DNA of 62,576 nucleotides from Catenaria anguillulae PL171 (GCA_002102555.1 MCFL01000139.1:1-62576), one strand, 5' to 3'; shown: positions 1-9,328, counted from the first letter of the stretch. Notes: generated from the letters alone by a model not told the origin. Translations and numbers: made by a program.

Positions 1-20
1 ACTAGTGGTGACGTGCAGGA

Positions 21-74
21 GAACCTGGAATCTCCTGATCCGTAGTCAGGCGCCTTATCCATTTGGCCATAGGT
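21..74 (-). pseudogene. tRNA-Arg(ACG) remnant split by LINE insertion
   Basis: Read on the minus strand, this matches the D arm, anticodon arm (loop with ACG) and variable region of the intact tRNA-Arg genes at 31592-31664, 38442-38514 and 52153-52225. The 3' side (T arm and acceptor) no longer matches, and the first two bases were displaced by the LINE insertion. The 5' flank of the original gene (cctcttgtt...) is found 8 kb away at 8024, after the LINE. The window edge lies close by. Confidence 0.8.
59..74. repeat. Target site duplication, copy 1 of 3
   Basis: The 16 bp ccatttggccataggt correspond to tRNA-Arg nucleotides 3-18 in antisense. Identical copies lie at 698-713 and 8008-8023, so they bracket both LINE insertions. 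The preceding t may extend the duplication to 17 bp. Confidence 0.85.
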
Positions 75-697
75 CGCCGCGCGACCCGACCGAGCCGCGC
101 CGTCCACGCGCAACCAAGAACAGACGACTCAACGCTGGGTTCTGCTCGCTCTGCCGCCTTTCCCTGCTCGTGCACGAGGACGGCGAGTGCCCCAACACTG
201 GCGGCGCATCGACGCGCAGCGACGCAGACGCCCAAGTAACTCGTGCTCTGCACGGGTTAGACACTTTATGGTGAGTGGAGGTAGTGGAAGGAGAGAGTGG
301 GGAGGGGAGAGAGAGTGGGAGAGGGAAGGGCGCTGTGTGCGCGACTGATGAGTATTGTTCTTTTTGTTTTTCGTTTTGGTTTTGGTTTTGGTTTTGTCTT
401 TTTCTTCTGTTTCCTGACCTCGGGTCCAAGTTGCCGCCACCCAATCACTTCCTTTCCGGTCTGATTGCTTCGTTTCCCCCTTATTTTTTCTTTTCACGTC
501 GTTCCGTTTCTTGTTTGGTTCGTCAAGGTGCCGCTGGGCATGTCGGTGAGCAGTGGGGACTGCGGGTTGGTCCAAGAGTATGCGCGCGCGCCCATTATTG
601 TTGCGAGGGTTGCCCCATCCAATCTGTTCTTTATTCGCTTTCTCTGTTGACTCCTTACCATAATTGTGCTCCAGTTCAATAAACTCTGTGTTCTACT
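75..697 (+). mobile_element. 5'-truncated LINE copy in tRNA-Arg
   Basis: Only the last about 65 codons of ORF2 and the 3' UTR remain. The tail of the reading frame (75-274) aligns with residues near the C-terminus of the full-length ORF2, sharing stretches such as EPRRPRAT and TRSDADA, and ends at an equivalent stop. The 3' UTR is T-rich and ends caataaactctgtgttctac, close to the full-length copy. The UTR differs at many positions, so it is an older insertion or another subfamily. The 5' truncation sits exactly at the target duplication, as expected for target-primed reverse transcription. Confidence 0.85.
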
Positions 698-713
698 CCA
701 TTTGGCCATAGGT
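698..713. repeat. Target site duplication, copy 2 of 3
   Basis: Identical to 59-74. It separates the truncated LINE from the full-length LINE. Confidence 0.85.
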
Positions 714-813
714 ACTACGGAAGGCCGCCCTGCTAAGCCACGCCGCCGTTAAAATCACTCCCTGCATTGGATTCGCCAGCTCGCCAGCTTTTAAACGCAC
801 CTAAAATCACCCC

Positions 814-2538
814 ATGTCGACCACTGCCCCCCCTGGCGCTCCCGCTGGGGCTGGGCCCGCCGCCGATGACGATCAAATGAACGTCGATCGGCAGGACGAA
901 CAACAAGAACAAGGGCGCCCGATCCGCACCTTGGCGCCGACCAAGTCCATCGACTCGTACGAAGCATACGCCCGCGCGGATGCCTTCCCTGGTGGCAATG
1001 CCACGAAGACCATGATGCAGCAGGTCATGTATGGCTTGGCGGACGCCACGTTCGCCATCAAGAAGGGCAACCCCAAAGTCGTTGTCCTGCGCACGCCAGT
1101 CAAGAGCGTGTGGGAAAAGCTGGTGGGGGAAGGGCTGCAGTTTCACGGAAAGGACGGCGCCAAAACGGTGCCTTTCAAGGACTACGCGCCGAAGTCAGCC
1201 AACCAAGACTCGCCTCTCGTGGACATCTTTGTCAAGAACGTGACCAAGAATATGTCCATCACGGCCGTGGGCAGCCAACTCGCTGCCCAGGTGGGTAAAC
1301 CGGTTGAGGAACTGCTCGAAGGTTCCACCCGCCTCCGTGGTACGTACCGCAGCACGATCGTGTTCCGTGTGCGCTGCTGCCCCGAAATCAACAACGTCAT
1401 CCGCCGGGGGCACTTCTTCGTCATGGGCACCATGCTCAAGGTGCACCTCGACGGTAACAGCCCCGACTACGAAAAGGAGCGCAAGGCCACCATCGGGCTC
1501 TACAACCTCCCCGCGGGCTCGACTGACCTCAGTCTATTCAACGAGCTTGCCCGCTTCGAATGCCCCACCCCCATGTCTGTCCAAGTCATGCGACGCGGCC
1601 CCGAGCAGCGCCTGGTACGTGCGGCCGCAGTGATTTTCGATTCGCCGGACGCGCTTGAGGAAGCGCTAGCCTTACGCTTCAGCGGCAAGCTCAAGGACGC
1701 CAAATGGGCACCCATTAACGGCCGCGCCTGCTACGCCTGCGGCGAGACAGACCATGTCGTTGCCAAGTGCACTGGCATCAAACACCGCCCGCGCCCAGTG
1801 GCGGCGCCGAAGAAGGCAGATACGCAAAGGAGGATGGCAGGAGATGGCCGCGTACAGGAAGGGATGTCATTCGTGGATGCTGCCGGTGGCAACCGCCGGA
1901 ATGCAGGGAATGGCGCGCAGCGCCAGCAGCAGGCCGCCTCGGAGACGCTGGATGCAGCGGTGACAAAGCTGGTGTCCATGTTGATGGAGCGCGGGATGCT
2001 GTTGCGGGCGCCGGAGCCGGAAGGGGACGCAAGGTTGAGCGAGGTTTTGAATGAGGTGCGTCAATACCGTGCCGAAGTCAACGAGCTGCGCACCGAGGTG
2101 CGCGAAAAGGATGCCGAAGTTGCTGAGCTGCGCATGGCGGTTGAGGCGAAGGATGCCGAGATTGCGGAGCTGCGTGCCAAGCTCGCCCGCCCTCAGGGCG
2201 GTCCTGGGCTCGTCGGCGTGAACATCATGGACTTGCCCTCCGATGATCATGACACGCAGGCCAACACATCCTTCATGGAAACTGCCACCACAGACACTGC
2301 CACAACGCCGCCCACGACCACCACCACCCGGCATGCTCCACTCAACCAGGGCACCAAGCGCTCCGCCGGCGACGTCTCCAGCATCGTGGCTGATAAGCAG
2401 AGCGCCCAGCAACCGCGCACCGCCCCCACAGCTCCCGCCACCATACCCCTGCGCACCACCCGCACGCGGACTGCCGCCCTTGCCCCTACTGCTGGTACAA
2501 CCAGCGCCCCTGCCGCCTCCCCCTCCTCGCGTCAATGA
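814..2538 (+). CDS. LINE ORF1 protein (zinc knuckle, coiled coil)
   Basis: A 574-residue nucleic-acid chaperone of the LINE particle. The N-terminus is acidic and Pro/Ala-rich. The middle holds a single CCHC zinc knuckle, CYACGETDHVVAKC, near residue 307. A clear heptad coiled coil (repeats of ELR and VAELR) spans about 408-460 and could support trimerisation. The C-terminal 100 residues are rich in Thr, Pro and Ala. The start ATG at 814 is the first after the 5' UTR. The stop TGA overlaps the ORF2 start in ATGA (2535-2538), which suggests translational coupling. RNA binding and multimerisation are inferred from other LINE ORF1 proteins. Confidence 0.85.
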   Translation: MSTTAPPGAPAGAGPAADDDQMNVDRQDEQQEQGRPIRTLAPTKSIDSYEAYARADAFPGGNATKTMMQQVMYGLADATFAIKKGNPKVVVLRTPVKSVWEKLVGEGLQFHGKDGAKTVPFKDYAPKSANQDSPLVDIFVKNVTKNMSITAVGSQLAAQVGKPVEELLEGSTRLRGTYRSTIVFRVRCCPEINNVIRRGHFFVMGTMLKVHLDGNSPDYEKERKATIGLYNLPAGSTDLSLFNELARFECPTPMSVQVMRRGPEQRLVRAAAVIFDSPDALEEALALRFSGKLKDAKWAPINGRACYACGETDHVVAKCTGIKHRPRPVAAPKKADTQRRMAGDGRVQEGMSFVDAAGGNRRNAGNGAQRQQQAASETLDAAVTKLVSMLMERGMLLRAPEPEGDARLSEVLNEVRQYRAEVNELRTEVREKDAEVAELRMAVEAKDAEIAELRAKLARPQGGPGLVGVNIMDLPSDDHDTQANTSFMETATTDTATTPPTTTTTRHAPLNQGTKRSAGDVSSIVADKQSAQQPRTAPTAPATIPLRTTRTRTAALAPTAGTTSAPAASPSSRQ

Positions 2539-5500
2539 ATAGGAGAGGCGCGACCGACCCCGCACGAATGCGCATGATGCCCCCAACTGATGCCAGCCCC
2601 AACATCACGTTCTCCACCCTCAACGTGCGCGGCATTAGCGAAACCACCAAAATGATCTCAGTGATGGCGTTCATGGCATTGCTTGAAGCCGGTTTTGTTG
2701 TACTAACAGAAACGAAGCTCACAGAGACGAAACGTGTCCAGTCGCGGATGGACTATGCCCTTTCTGATGAGTGGAGGGCTGTATGGACGCACGACAGCGA
2801 ACGCCCGCAGGGCTCAGGAGTGGCCTTGTTGTACCGCCGCGACTTGCACCCACACATCGGCTTTACCTCGCGCTTCGCCGGACATGCCATTCGCATCGAC
2901 GTCAACCTCATTGGACTCTCCGCCGTCGCCGTATTTGGCGTGTACGTCCCACACGACGGCCCCACCAATGCCAAGCTCACAACCTGGCTCCGACGAGAAC
3001 TCAACGATGCGCGCAGCAAGGGCTACCGCATCTTGCTAGGTGGCGATCTCAACCCAAACGCCCCAGGCGCGACCACACTCATCGACATGGTTACACTCGA
3101 GATCGGTGCCGCGGACCTTGCCGCAGCGCACGGTTGCCTCACCGGCACACGTGGCGCGAACCGCCTTGATCTCTGGTTCGGGTGCGGGGAAACGCTCGCT
3201 GCTACAACTCGCGCCGCCGTGACTGCCCCAAACCTCCCAGCGCGCCACGGGACCGACCATTCAGCAGTGACCATCAGCACGGATTTTGGCCAGCAGCTCG
3301 ATTGGGCCCAGTGGCACCGAGTCGCAGCGGCATTACAGCAAGCTCAAGTCCAGCACATCAACACTGCCGCCGCAAATGCTGACCAATGGAAAGCATACCG
3401 CCGCTCATCCGACACACGACTCGGTGCCGACGTTGGAGCCTGTCTTGCTGCTGGTAACATTGACGGTGCGTGGGCCTCCTATGCAAACACACTCCAAATG
3501 TCTGCAAAAGATGCTCTCCCCGTCAAGATGCGTTTTTCACAGCTCCTCGCCGACCCACGCGCCACGGACCCACTCATCAAGGCCATCGCATCCATCCGCC
3601 AATGGTCCAAGCGCCGCCGCCGTGGCCCGCCGCCTGCGACTGCCGCACAGCTCGCCGAAACTCACGGGTGCCGACCGCGGGCATTCTTCAACTGCGACTG
3701 GTCGTTTGCACGTGCAGCCCTGTACTTCCTGCGAGTCGCCCACGCCGAGCACCTTGACGTGCACCGCGCAGCCATGATCACGGCACGTATCGACCAGCGC
3801 AACGAGGACTTCTTGAACAACCTGCCCTCGGTGGTCAACCGAGTCACCGAGCGGGGCCGCCCCGACAGCAACATTGCGTTCCACCTGCGTGACGACGGCG
3901 ACAATGGCAAGCGCATCACGCGCGAGCCGCAGGACGTCAAAGACGGCATCGCCGCCGAGGTGGCCCAATGGTTCGACCAACAGGAGTACGACCCTCTTGA
4001 CGATTGGGAGACAGAGTTTGACGGGCGCGATGACTTGGATGGTGGCATGTGGGCTGGCTTGCCCGACCCAATGACAACTGCAGACGTAGACGCGGCCTAC
4101 CGTGCTGTGGGGATAGACAAGGCACCCGGCCCGTCCAACATCACGTACCGCTTACTGCGCGATGCTGGCGACAGCTGCCGCCGGGCCCTCTTGGACATCT
4201 TCAACGCTATCCTCCGCCTGAGGAGGGTGCCGCAAGCCTGGAAGGAGGGGCTGATGGTGCTCGTACCCAAGTCGCCTGTGGGTTACGCAGGGTCTGCCAA
4301 CGGGATGCGCCCGATCACGCTTCTGGAGTGCGCCAGCAAGCTGTTCATGAAAGTGTTGAATACCCGCATGTGCAAAGTGCTCACTGACCACAACGTCCTC
4401 CTCGGCGCCCATCACAGCGTCCTGCCCGGCACCAGCACCACACTCCCAATCGCAACACTTGCCGCTGCCATGTCACAAGCCCGCGCCCGGAAACAGCAAC
4501 TTTGGGTGTACTTTGAGGACAAGTCCAAGGCGTTTGACACGGTCCCACACCACATCCTGCGCCTCGCCCTCAAGCGCCTCAAGATCCCAGCCGTGTTTGT
4601 CGAATTGTACTGCGACTCAATGCTCACCGGCCGCACCGCCCGCGTCGCGACTGAGTACGGCCCGACTGACCCAATCCGCATGCACCGCGGCATCCCCCAG
4701 GGCGCCGTCGAGTCGCCCCTCATGTGGATCATTTTTTACGACGTGCTGCTTGCCCGCATCAACCGCGAGTGCCCAGGGGTGACACTTTGCGCGCGGAAAG
4801 GCGAGTTCGGCAATCCAGAGCCGGCCCCGTCGTACATGACCCCGTACACAGCGCGCGGGGAAGTAGTGGACACGGCCAAGCTGGCGGCCATGGCGTTCGT
4901 CGATGACGCGGCATTCTTCGCGCCGAACCGTGCTGAGATGGAGCGTTTGGTTGCGATCGTGTCGTCATTCAACCGGGTCACGGCGGTCAAGGCAAATGCG
5001 TCCAAAGGCGCCATGCTCGTGCTCAACTGCGACGCCGAGAGGCGAGGTGAGCCGCTCACAGTTGGCGGTGAGGCAATCCCGTTTCTGGACGAGCAACGGC
5101 CATTCAGGTACCTCGGTGTCTGGCTGTCAGCCAAGGACTGGCCACGGACGGCGCGCAACGCATTTGAGGCAGAGCTGGCCAAGGGTCTCGGGCTACTCAA
5201 GACCAAGGCGATTACGGGCAAGATGGCTGTGTACTTTGCTAATAATGTCATTTTCCCGGCGGCATTGTACCGCACGAGCAACTGCGTCCCGCCGCCCAGC
5301 GTGATTGACAAGTGGGACGCCAAGTTTCGGTCGTTAATTCGGCACAAGCTGGGCATCGACCGCACCACGTCGTCGGCTCTGATCCATCACCCGGCGATCC
5401 ACGACCTCGACTCGCTCGCCAACCTGATCTTGCGCCACCATGTCACGGAGCTTGCGGTCATGCTCAACGACGCCGGCCCCAACGGTACGCCCGCTCGCGT

Positions 5501-7607
5501 TTGCCTTGGTCTCGCAGCTTGGGCACTCGCCATGCCCTGCTCGCAGCTCATGTACCCGCAGCCGATCCCGCCCTCGGCCACCCTGTGCTGGTTTGCCAAT
5601 CTCATGCCACTCATGCACACCGCCAAGATCTCGATCAAGGACACCGAGGGCCAATTCGCGATTGCGCCTGGTGGTCACCATTCGCCGCTGTTCCTTGGTG
5701 AAGATTCCTCGCTTGCACATCGAGACCCAGCACTCATCCGCCAGCTGCGCATGCACGGCGTGTGGTTCTCCACCCAGGTCGCCTCGCCAACCGGCTGCCG
5801 AGCATCCATGCTCCATGTCGAACACCGGCTCAACGTCAAAACGTGGAAGCCCATCCACGACGCATTCCTCCGGCATGTGCGCAACCTCCAACGCCACCCA
5901 ATCCGGGAGCTGCCGTGGCCACTCCCCGCCCCCGCCGCCGAGCCACTTCGCCCATGGCTGTACCCGACAACGGAACACTCGCTTGCGCGCTACCTTGTTG
6001 GCGGCGCCACTGCTCTTGCCACGCACAGCGACGGCACCATGCTCCCCTCGTTTGCGCCCGGGGTGCAAGTCACCATGTGCACGGATGGGTCCGTACAAGA
6101 CGCGCCCGAGGGTGGCGGTGGCCGCCCCATTGGAGCCGGTATTCACGCATTCGTCGGGAACGGGTTGGATGAAGCGTGGGAGCGCACCGAGATGGAACGC
6201 TGGCGCAGGATACGCGCCACGGACGAGGCCGAGAACGGAGCCATGATGGCGATTGGCGATGAGGATGAGGAGCGAGTTGCAGCCGTGGAAGAGGACGCGT
6301 ACATGGTGTCGATGCGGCCGACGCAGGGCCTGGCGTCGTCTACGCGGCTGGAGCAATGGGCGGTACTTGGCGCCGTGTGTTTGGCTCCCGTGGGATCCGT
6401 CGTCACGATTCTCACGGACTCGATGTCGGTCGTGCGCGCCGCGAGGCGTGTGTTGGGAGCCCGCAAGGCACAGCTGCGCCCGTTGGTTCGCTCTGTTGGC
6501 TGCGTCGAGTGGGACACGATCAAGCTCGTTGTCCAAGAGCGGCGGCTCAAGGTCACATTGAGGTGGGTCAAGGGCCACGCGGGTGACGTCGGGAACGAGT
6601 CGGCGGACCGTTTGGCGAATGCAGGCGCGGCGTCCGATCTGCCACGTGCACAAGTCGACCCGGCCTTCGGCCGTGGGAAGCGGGTCCTCACCCATCAAGT
6701 TGCTTTTGATGGCGACACATTGAGCGCGGATCCGCGCAAGTTTATCAAGTACGCGTGGGATCGCCGCGTACACGCTTGGCTCGCCGCCAAGACCAGGGCC
6801 GCCGGCATCGACCTGTCGGATGTGGACGTGAGCGTCATGGCTGCTGTGCTTCACGCCGGCGGAAACAGCCGCGACCGCCGCACGTCGCGGATGCACAACA
6901 AGCTCGTCGCTTTCCGTTCCCGCTTTCTTGTGGGCAAGCTGCCGACCCGCGAGCGCAACCACGCATGGTGGCCACACAAGTTCCCCAGCCCACTCTGTCC
7001 CGCGTGCCACACTGTCGACAACAGCTCGCACTGGCTCGTCTGCCCTGCGACCCAGCCTGCCCTTGCCGCCGCTCGTACTCTCGCCGCCAGTGAGATAGAG
7101 CAAGCCCTCAACAAGCGCGGTGCCGGCCGCCCCGCCCAAGCCACCGAGTCCGTTCTGCTCGAGTGGTGGACGCCAACCATGCTCCCCCGCGTCCTTTCGG
7201 GCGCCATGTCCAACAACGAGCTCCAGGCCGTGTACCCGTTGCTCAAGACCCGTACCAAAGTCAAGAACATGCGGCGGTTCGCAGGTGGGATTGCCGCCAT
7301 CATCGGCCACGCCCTCTGGTCCACAGTCTGGACGGACCACTGTCAACGCCTCGCCGACCTCGCGCCTGCACGCCGCAACGCCCTACCCGCCCAACGGGAC
7401 CAGTTCGAGCGACGCGTCCGTGCCGAGCCGCGCCGCCCCCGCGCGACTATCGCCAACTGCCTGCAAGCAGGCTACTGTTCCCTCTGCTGCGAGAGCTTGC
7501 TCCTGCACGAGGCCGGCGCCTGCCCTGGCCTTGGTGGCGCCGACACGCGCTCTGACGCGGATGCCCGAGTGACCCGTGCCCTGCACGGAATGGATTCGAT
7601 GTGGTGA
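2535..7607 (+). CDS. LINE ORF2 polyprotein: endonuclease, RT, RNase H
   Basis: A 1690-residue replication protein. Apurinic-type endonuclease spans about 20-250, with an ETK motif early, GGDLNP near 169 and GTDHS near 239. Reverse transcriptase lies around 500-850, with DKAPGPSNIT, FEDKSKAFDTVPHH, a QGAVESPL motif and the catalytic FVDD near 788. RNase H lies around 1180-1345 (CTDGS, LTDSMSVV, KGHAGDVGNESADRLAN), with the expected Asp, Asp and His positions visible. A C-terminal CCHC, CPACHTVDNSSHWLVC, sits near 1488. The start is fixed by the ATGA overlap with ORF1. The protein should nick the tRNA gene and reverse-transcribe the LINE RNA in place; that is known for the family and inferred here. 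Confidence 0.92.
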   Translation: MNRRGATDPARMRMMPPTDASPNITFSTLNVRGISETTKMISVMAFMALLEAGFVVLTETKLTETKRVQSRMDYALSDEWRAVWTHDSERPQGSGVALLYRRDLHPHIGFTSRFAGHAIRIDVNLIGLSAVAVFGVYVPHDGPTNAKLTTWLRRELNDARSKGYRILLGGDLNPNAPGATTLIDMVTLEIGAADLAAAHGCLTGTRGANRLDLWFGCGETLAATTRAAVTAPNLPARHGTDHSAVTISTDFGQQLDWAQWHRVAAALQQAQVQHINTAAANADQWKAYRRSSDTRLGADVGACLAAGNIDGAWASYANTLQMSAKDALPVKMRFSQLLADPRATDPLIKAIASIRQWSKRRRRGPPPATAAQLAETHGCRPRAFFNCDWSFARAALYFLRVAHAEHLDVHRAAMITARIDQRNEDFLNNLPSVVNRVTERGRPDSNIAFHLRDDGDNGKRITREPQDVKDGIAAEVAQWFDQQEYDPLDDWETEFDGRDDLDGGMWAGLPDPMTTADVDAAYRAVGIDKAPGPSNITYRLLRDAGDSCRRALLDIFNAILRLRRVPQAWKEGLMVLVPKSPVGYAGSANGMRPITLLECASKLFMKVLNTRMCKVLTDHNVLLGAHHSVLPGTSTTLPIATLAAAMSQARARKQQLWVYFEDKSKAFDTVPHHILRLALKRLKIPAVFVELYCDSMLTGRTARVATEYGPTDPIRMHRGIPQGAVESPLMWIIFYDVLLARINRECPGVTLCARKGEFGNPEPAPSYMTPYTARGEVVDTAKLAAMAFVDDAAFFAPNRAEMERLVAIVSSFNRVTAVKANASKGAMLVLNCDAERRGEPLTVGGEAIPFLDEQRPFRYLGVWLSAKDWPRTARNAFEAELAKGLGLLKTKAITGKMAVYFANNVIFPAALYRTSNCVPPPSVIDKWDAKFRSLIRHKLGIDRTTSSALIHHPAIHDLDSLANLILRHHVTELAVMLNDAGPNGTPARVCLGLAAWALAMPCSQLMYPQPIPPSATLCWFANLMPLMHTAKISIKDTEGQFAIAPGGHHSPLFLGEDSSLAHRDPALIRQLRMHGVWFSTQVASPTGCRASMLHVEHRLNVKTWKPIHDAFLRHVRNLQRHPIRELPWPLPAPAAEPLRPWLYPTTEHSLARYLVGGATALATHSDGTMLPSFAPGVQVTMCTDGSVQDAPEGGGGRPIGAGIHAFVGNGLDEAWERTEMERWRRIRATDEAENGAMMAIGDEDEERVAAVEEDAYMVSMRPTQGLASSTRLEQWAVLGAVCLAPVGSVVTILTDSMSVVRAARRVLGARKAQLRPLVRSVGCVEWDTIKLVVQERRLKVTLRWVKGHAGDVGNESADRLANAGAASDLPRAQVDPAFGRGKRVLTHQVAFDGDTLSADPRKFIKYAWDRRVHAWLAAKTRAAGIDLSDVDVSVMAAVLHAGGNSRDRRTSRMHNKLVAFRSRFLVGKLPTRERNHAWWPHKFPSPLCPACHTVDNSSHWLVCPATQPALAAARTLAASEIEQALNKRGAGRPAQATESVLLEWWTPTMLPRVLSGAMSNNELQAVYPLLKTRTKVKNMRRFAGGIAAIIGHALWSTVWTDHCQRLADLAPARRNALPAQRDQFERRVRAEPRRPRATIANCLQAGYCSLCCESLLLHEAGACPGLGGADTRSDADARVTRALHGMDSMW

Positions 7608-8007
7608 GTGGTGTGTGGTGGCACTGTGTGTGCGATTGATGAGTTTTTCTTTTTCTTTTTGTTCCTTCTTTTCTGTTTCCCCCTCCCATGACGCTCCGCG
7701 TCCAAGTTGCCTTCTCCCCAATCTCTTCATTTCTTGACCCGATTGGTCCTTTTTACCTTTCACGCTCTTCCGTTTTGTTGGTTGACCAAGGTGCCGCCAG
7801 GCATGGGGGCGGGTGGGTTGTTTGTGTGTTGGTTCGAGAGTATGCGCGGCTTCACCCAAATCTTGTTTCGCGGGTGGTCCCATCCAATCTTCTCCTTCGT
7901 CCTTACTCCTCATTTGTTCCCGTAATCACGTTTGCCGGCTTCTGTGTGCCCGTTTGTTCATATGGTTGCTATGGCCAGGCCTGGTTCAATAAACTCTGCA
8001 TTCTACT
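7608..8007 (+). other. LINE 3' UTR and tail
   Basis: Noncoding and T-rich, ending in ggttcaataaactctgcattctac. The last about 30 bases recur at 30296-30327 (and the mirror copy) inside a duplicated tRNA-His target, so this end is what the reverse transcriptase recognises. The end is not a simple poly(A). Confidence 0.8.
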
Positions 8008-8023
8008 CCATTTGGCCATAGGT
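8008..8023. repeat. Target site duplication, copy 3 of 3
   Basis: Same 16 bp as 59-74. It is followed by cctcttgttatttatatggg, the original 5' flank of the tRNA-Arg gene, seen also at 38513 and 52224. Confidence 0.85.
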
Positions 8024-8090
8024 CCTCTTGTTATTTATATGGGTTTGATTTCGACCCGGTTCACAAAATGATGTCGTCCAACAAAAAGTT

Positions 8091-8142
8091 TGGCAATTTT
8101 CCTCAACACTCACGGGCCCGTGTTCGAACCCTGCCTGCACCA
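8091..8142 (+). repeat. tRNA 3'-half-like repeat B, copy 1
   Basis: The stretch ...cacgggcccgtgttcgaaccctgcctgcacc resembles a T loop and acceptor 3' side, but no pairing 5' half precedes it. Copies lie at 31474-31525, 38581-38632 and 52291-52342, always next to tRNA-Arg and tRNA-Gln(CTG). Confidence 0.45.
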
Positions 8143-8378
8143 GTCGCACAGTTCGGATTGCAGGAGGGAACACACCAAGAGCGTGACTTGCTTGCCTGCC
8201 CATCGGTCGCTGAGCGTTTGGAGCCATCTGCTGCTCACGGGACAGGCACAACGAGGAGCGCACAGGAAACGCTCATCAACGAACTGCTACGTGGTGCTTC
8301 TTTGGCCCTGGACTGGGACCCATACATCGAAGGGGTTTGGGGTAATCCGTGGCTTGAAACGGATCGTGTTAACAACAA

Positions 8379-8451
8379 GGTCGTATGGTGTAGTCGGTTA
8401 GCACACGAGACTCTGAATCTCGGGACCTGAGTTCGAATCTCAGTATGACCT
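8379..8451 (+). tRNA. tRNA-Gln(CTG)
   Basis: A 73-nt cloverleaf: acceptor GGTCGTA with TATGACC, discriminator T, anticodon stem CGAGA/TCTCG, loop CTCTGAA with anticodon CTG, and a T arm with TTCGAAT. Copies at 31165, 38869 and 52592 are identical or nearly so. Confidence 0.93.
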
Positions 8452-8546
8452 TATAGATTGTTTTGAGCGTTGTTCTTTTTGGCAACCCACAAAATCCCAA
8501 ATAACATGTATCAAAATAACAAAAGAAAGCACGTTCCTGATGAGCT

Positions 8547-8618
8547 TGTCACCTCCCAGAATCAAACTGGGGCCGCCACGGCCACAACGTGGAGTACTAA
8601 CCACTATACTAAGGTGAC
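8547..8618 (-). tRNA. tRNA-His(GTG), possibly decayed
   Basis: A 72-nt cloverleaf with loop TTGTGGC (anticodon GTG) and acceptor GTCACCT/AGGTGAC. It differs from the copies at 30220, 39814 and 51017 by one T-loop base, giving TTTGATT for TTCGATT. That changes the nearly invariant C56, so function is doubtful. Confidence 0.8.
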
Positions 8619-8859
8619 TTGTTACTTGGAATGGCAATTCTTGCAGTGTGACTTTCAAAAGTCACTTGGCTTGACCGGCGTCACCATGCGAGCGACGCAG
8701 AGCTGCTCGATGGCGATACGGTGCTGCTGAGTGCTGGGTGGACAATGACACGGAAATATACATCTCATGACCTCAACTGTTGCCAAAAGCAAAAAGTGGG
8801 CAGACGGACGCAACGCAGAAAAAGAAAGAGACAGGGCAGGCAAGAAAAAGCAGGATCGA

Positions 8860-8941
8860 TGTCCAAGGCAGGGTTCGAACCTGCGCCTCCGAAGAGAACA
8901 GCACCTGAAGCTGCCGCCTTAGACCGCTCGGCCACTTGAAC
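8860..8941 (-). tRNA. tRNA-Leu(CAG)
   Basis: 82 nt with a long variable arm. Acceptor GTTCAAG pairs with CTTGGAC (one G-T), the anticodon loop TTCAGGT gives CAG, and the T arm is CAGGTTCGAACCTG. Confidence 0.92.
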
Positions 8942-9160
8942 ATGCTTTGCGCCGACTGCACTTCGCTCATCTATCATCATCAGAATCGCGAAAAGGTCTC
9001 AGCGTGGGTGCAGATGTATGGAGCGCGTCTTTTGCGGGAATGCAATGACCTGCCAGCAGGGGTACTAAGAGACATCTGATGCTAGATTGCGGCTGCAGTG
9101 GTCATCTTGATCACTCGGATGACCAGAACAAAACAGTTCCGCCTCCAAGCAATACTACGC

Positions 9161-9217
9161 GCATGAAGGATCGAACCATCGCCCTAATGATGACTGAAAG
9201 TTTTCCCAAAACCAAAC
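9161..9217 (-). repeat. tRNA 3'-half-like repeat A, copy 1 (diverged)
   Basis: Diverged copy of the repeat at 30887-30943. It keeps the aggatcgaacc and ttttccc cores and again lies next to an initiator tRNA-Met. Confidence 0.4.
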
Positions 9218-9256
9218 AACACCGAACCATTGCAGGCGATGTAGCAAAAAGACAAC

Positions 9257-9328
9257 TAGCGCCACTCCGTTTCGATCAGAGGACCTCCAGGTTATGAGCC
9301 TGGCGCGCTTCCACTGCGCCATGGCGCT
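9257..9328 (-). tRNA. Initiator tRNA-Met(CAT)
   Basis: 72 nt. An A1:T72 pair, loop CTCATAA and GATCGAAAC in place of the usual TTCGA T loop mark the eukaryotic initiator type. Confidence 0.93.

Larger units (their letters stand above)
714..8007 (+). mobile_element. Full-length LINE (APE, RT, RNase H) in tRNA-Arg
   Basis: A 7.3-kb non-LTR retrotransposon with a 5' UTR of about 100 bp, two open reading frames and a 3' UTR of about 400 bp that is rich in T and ends caataaactctgcattctac. It is flanked by perfect 16-bp target duplications of tRNA-Arg sequence and lies antisense to the tRNA. Both frames are open, so the insertion looks recent and possibly still active. The domain order (apurinic endonuclease, reverse transcriptase, RNase H, C-terminal CCHC) fits the I/Tad1-like group of LINEs; the exact clade was not tested. 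Confidence 0.92.

Noticed and set aside
1867-2586. 239-residue frame antisense to LINE ORF1
   Set aside because: Low-complexity shadow of the ORF1 C-terminus.
5334-7346. 670-residue open frame antisense to LINE ORF2
   Set aside because: It mirrors the GC-rich codons of ORF2 and shows no domain; ORF2 has clear catalytic motifs.
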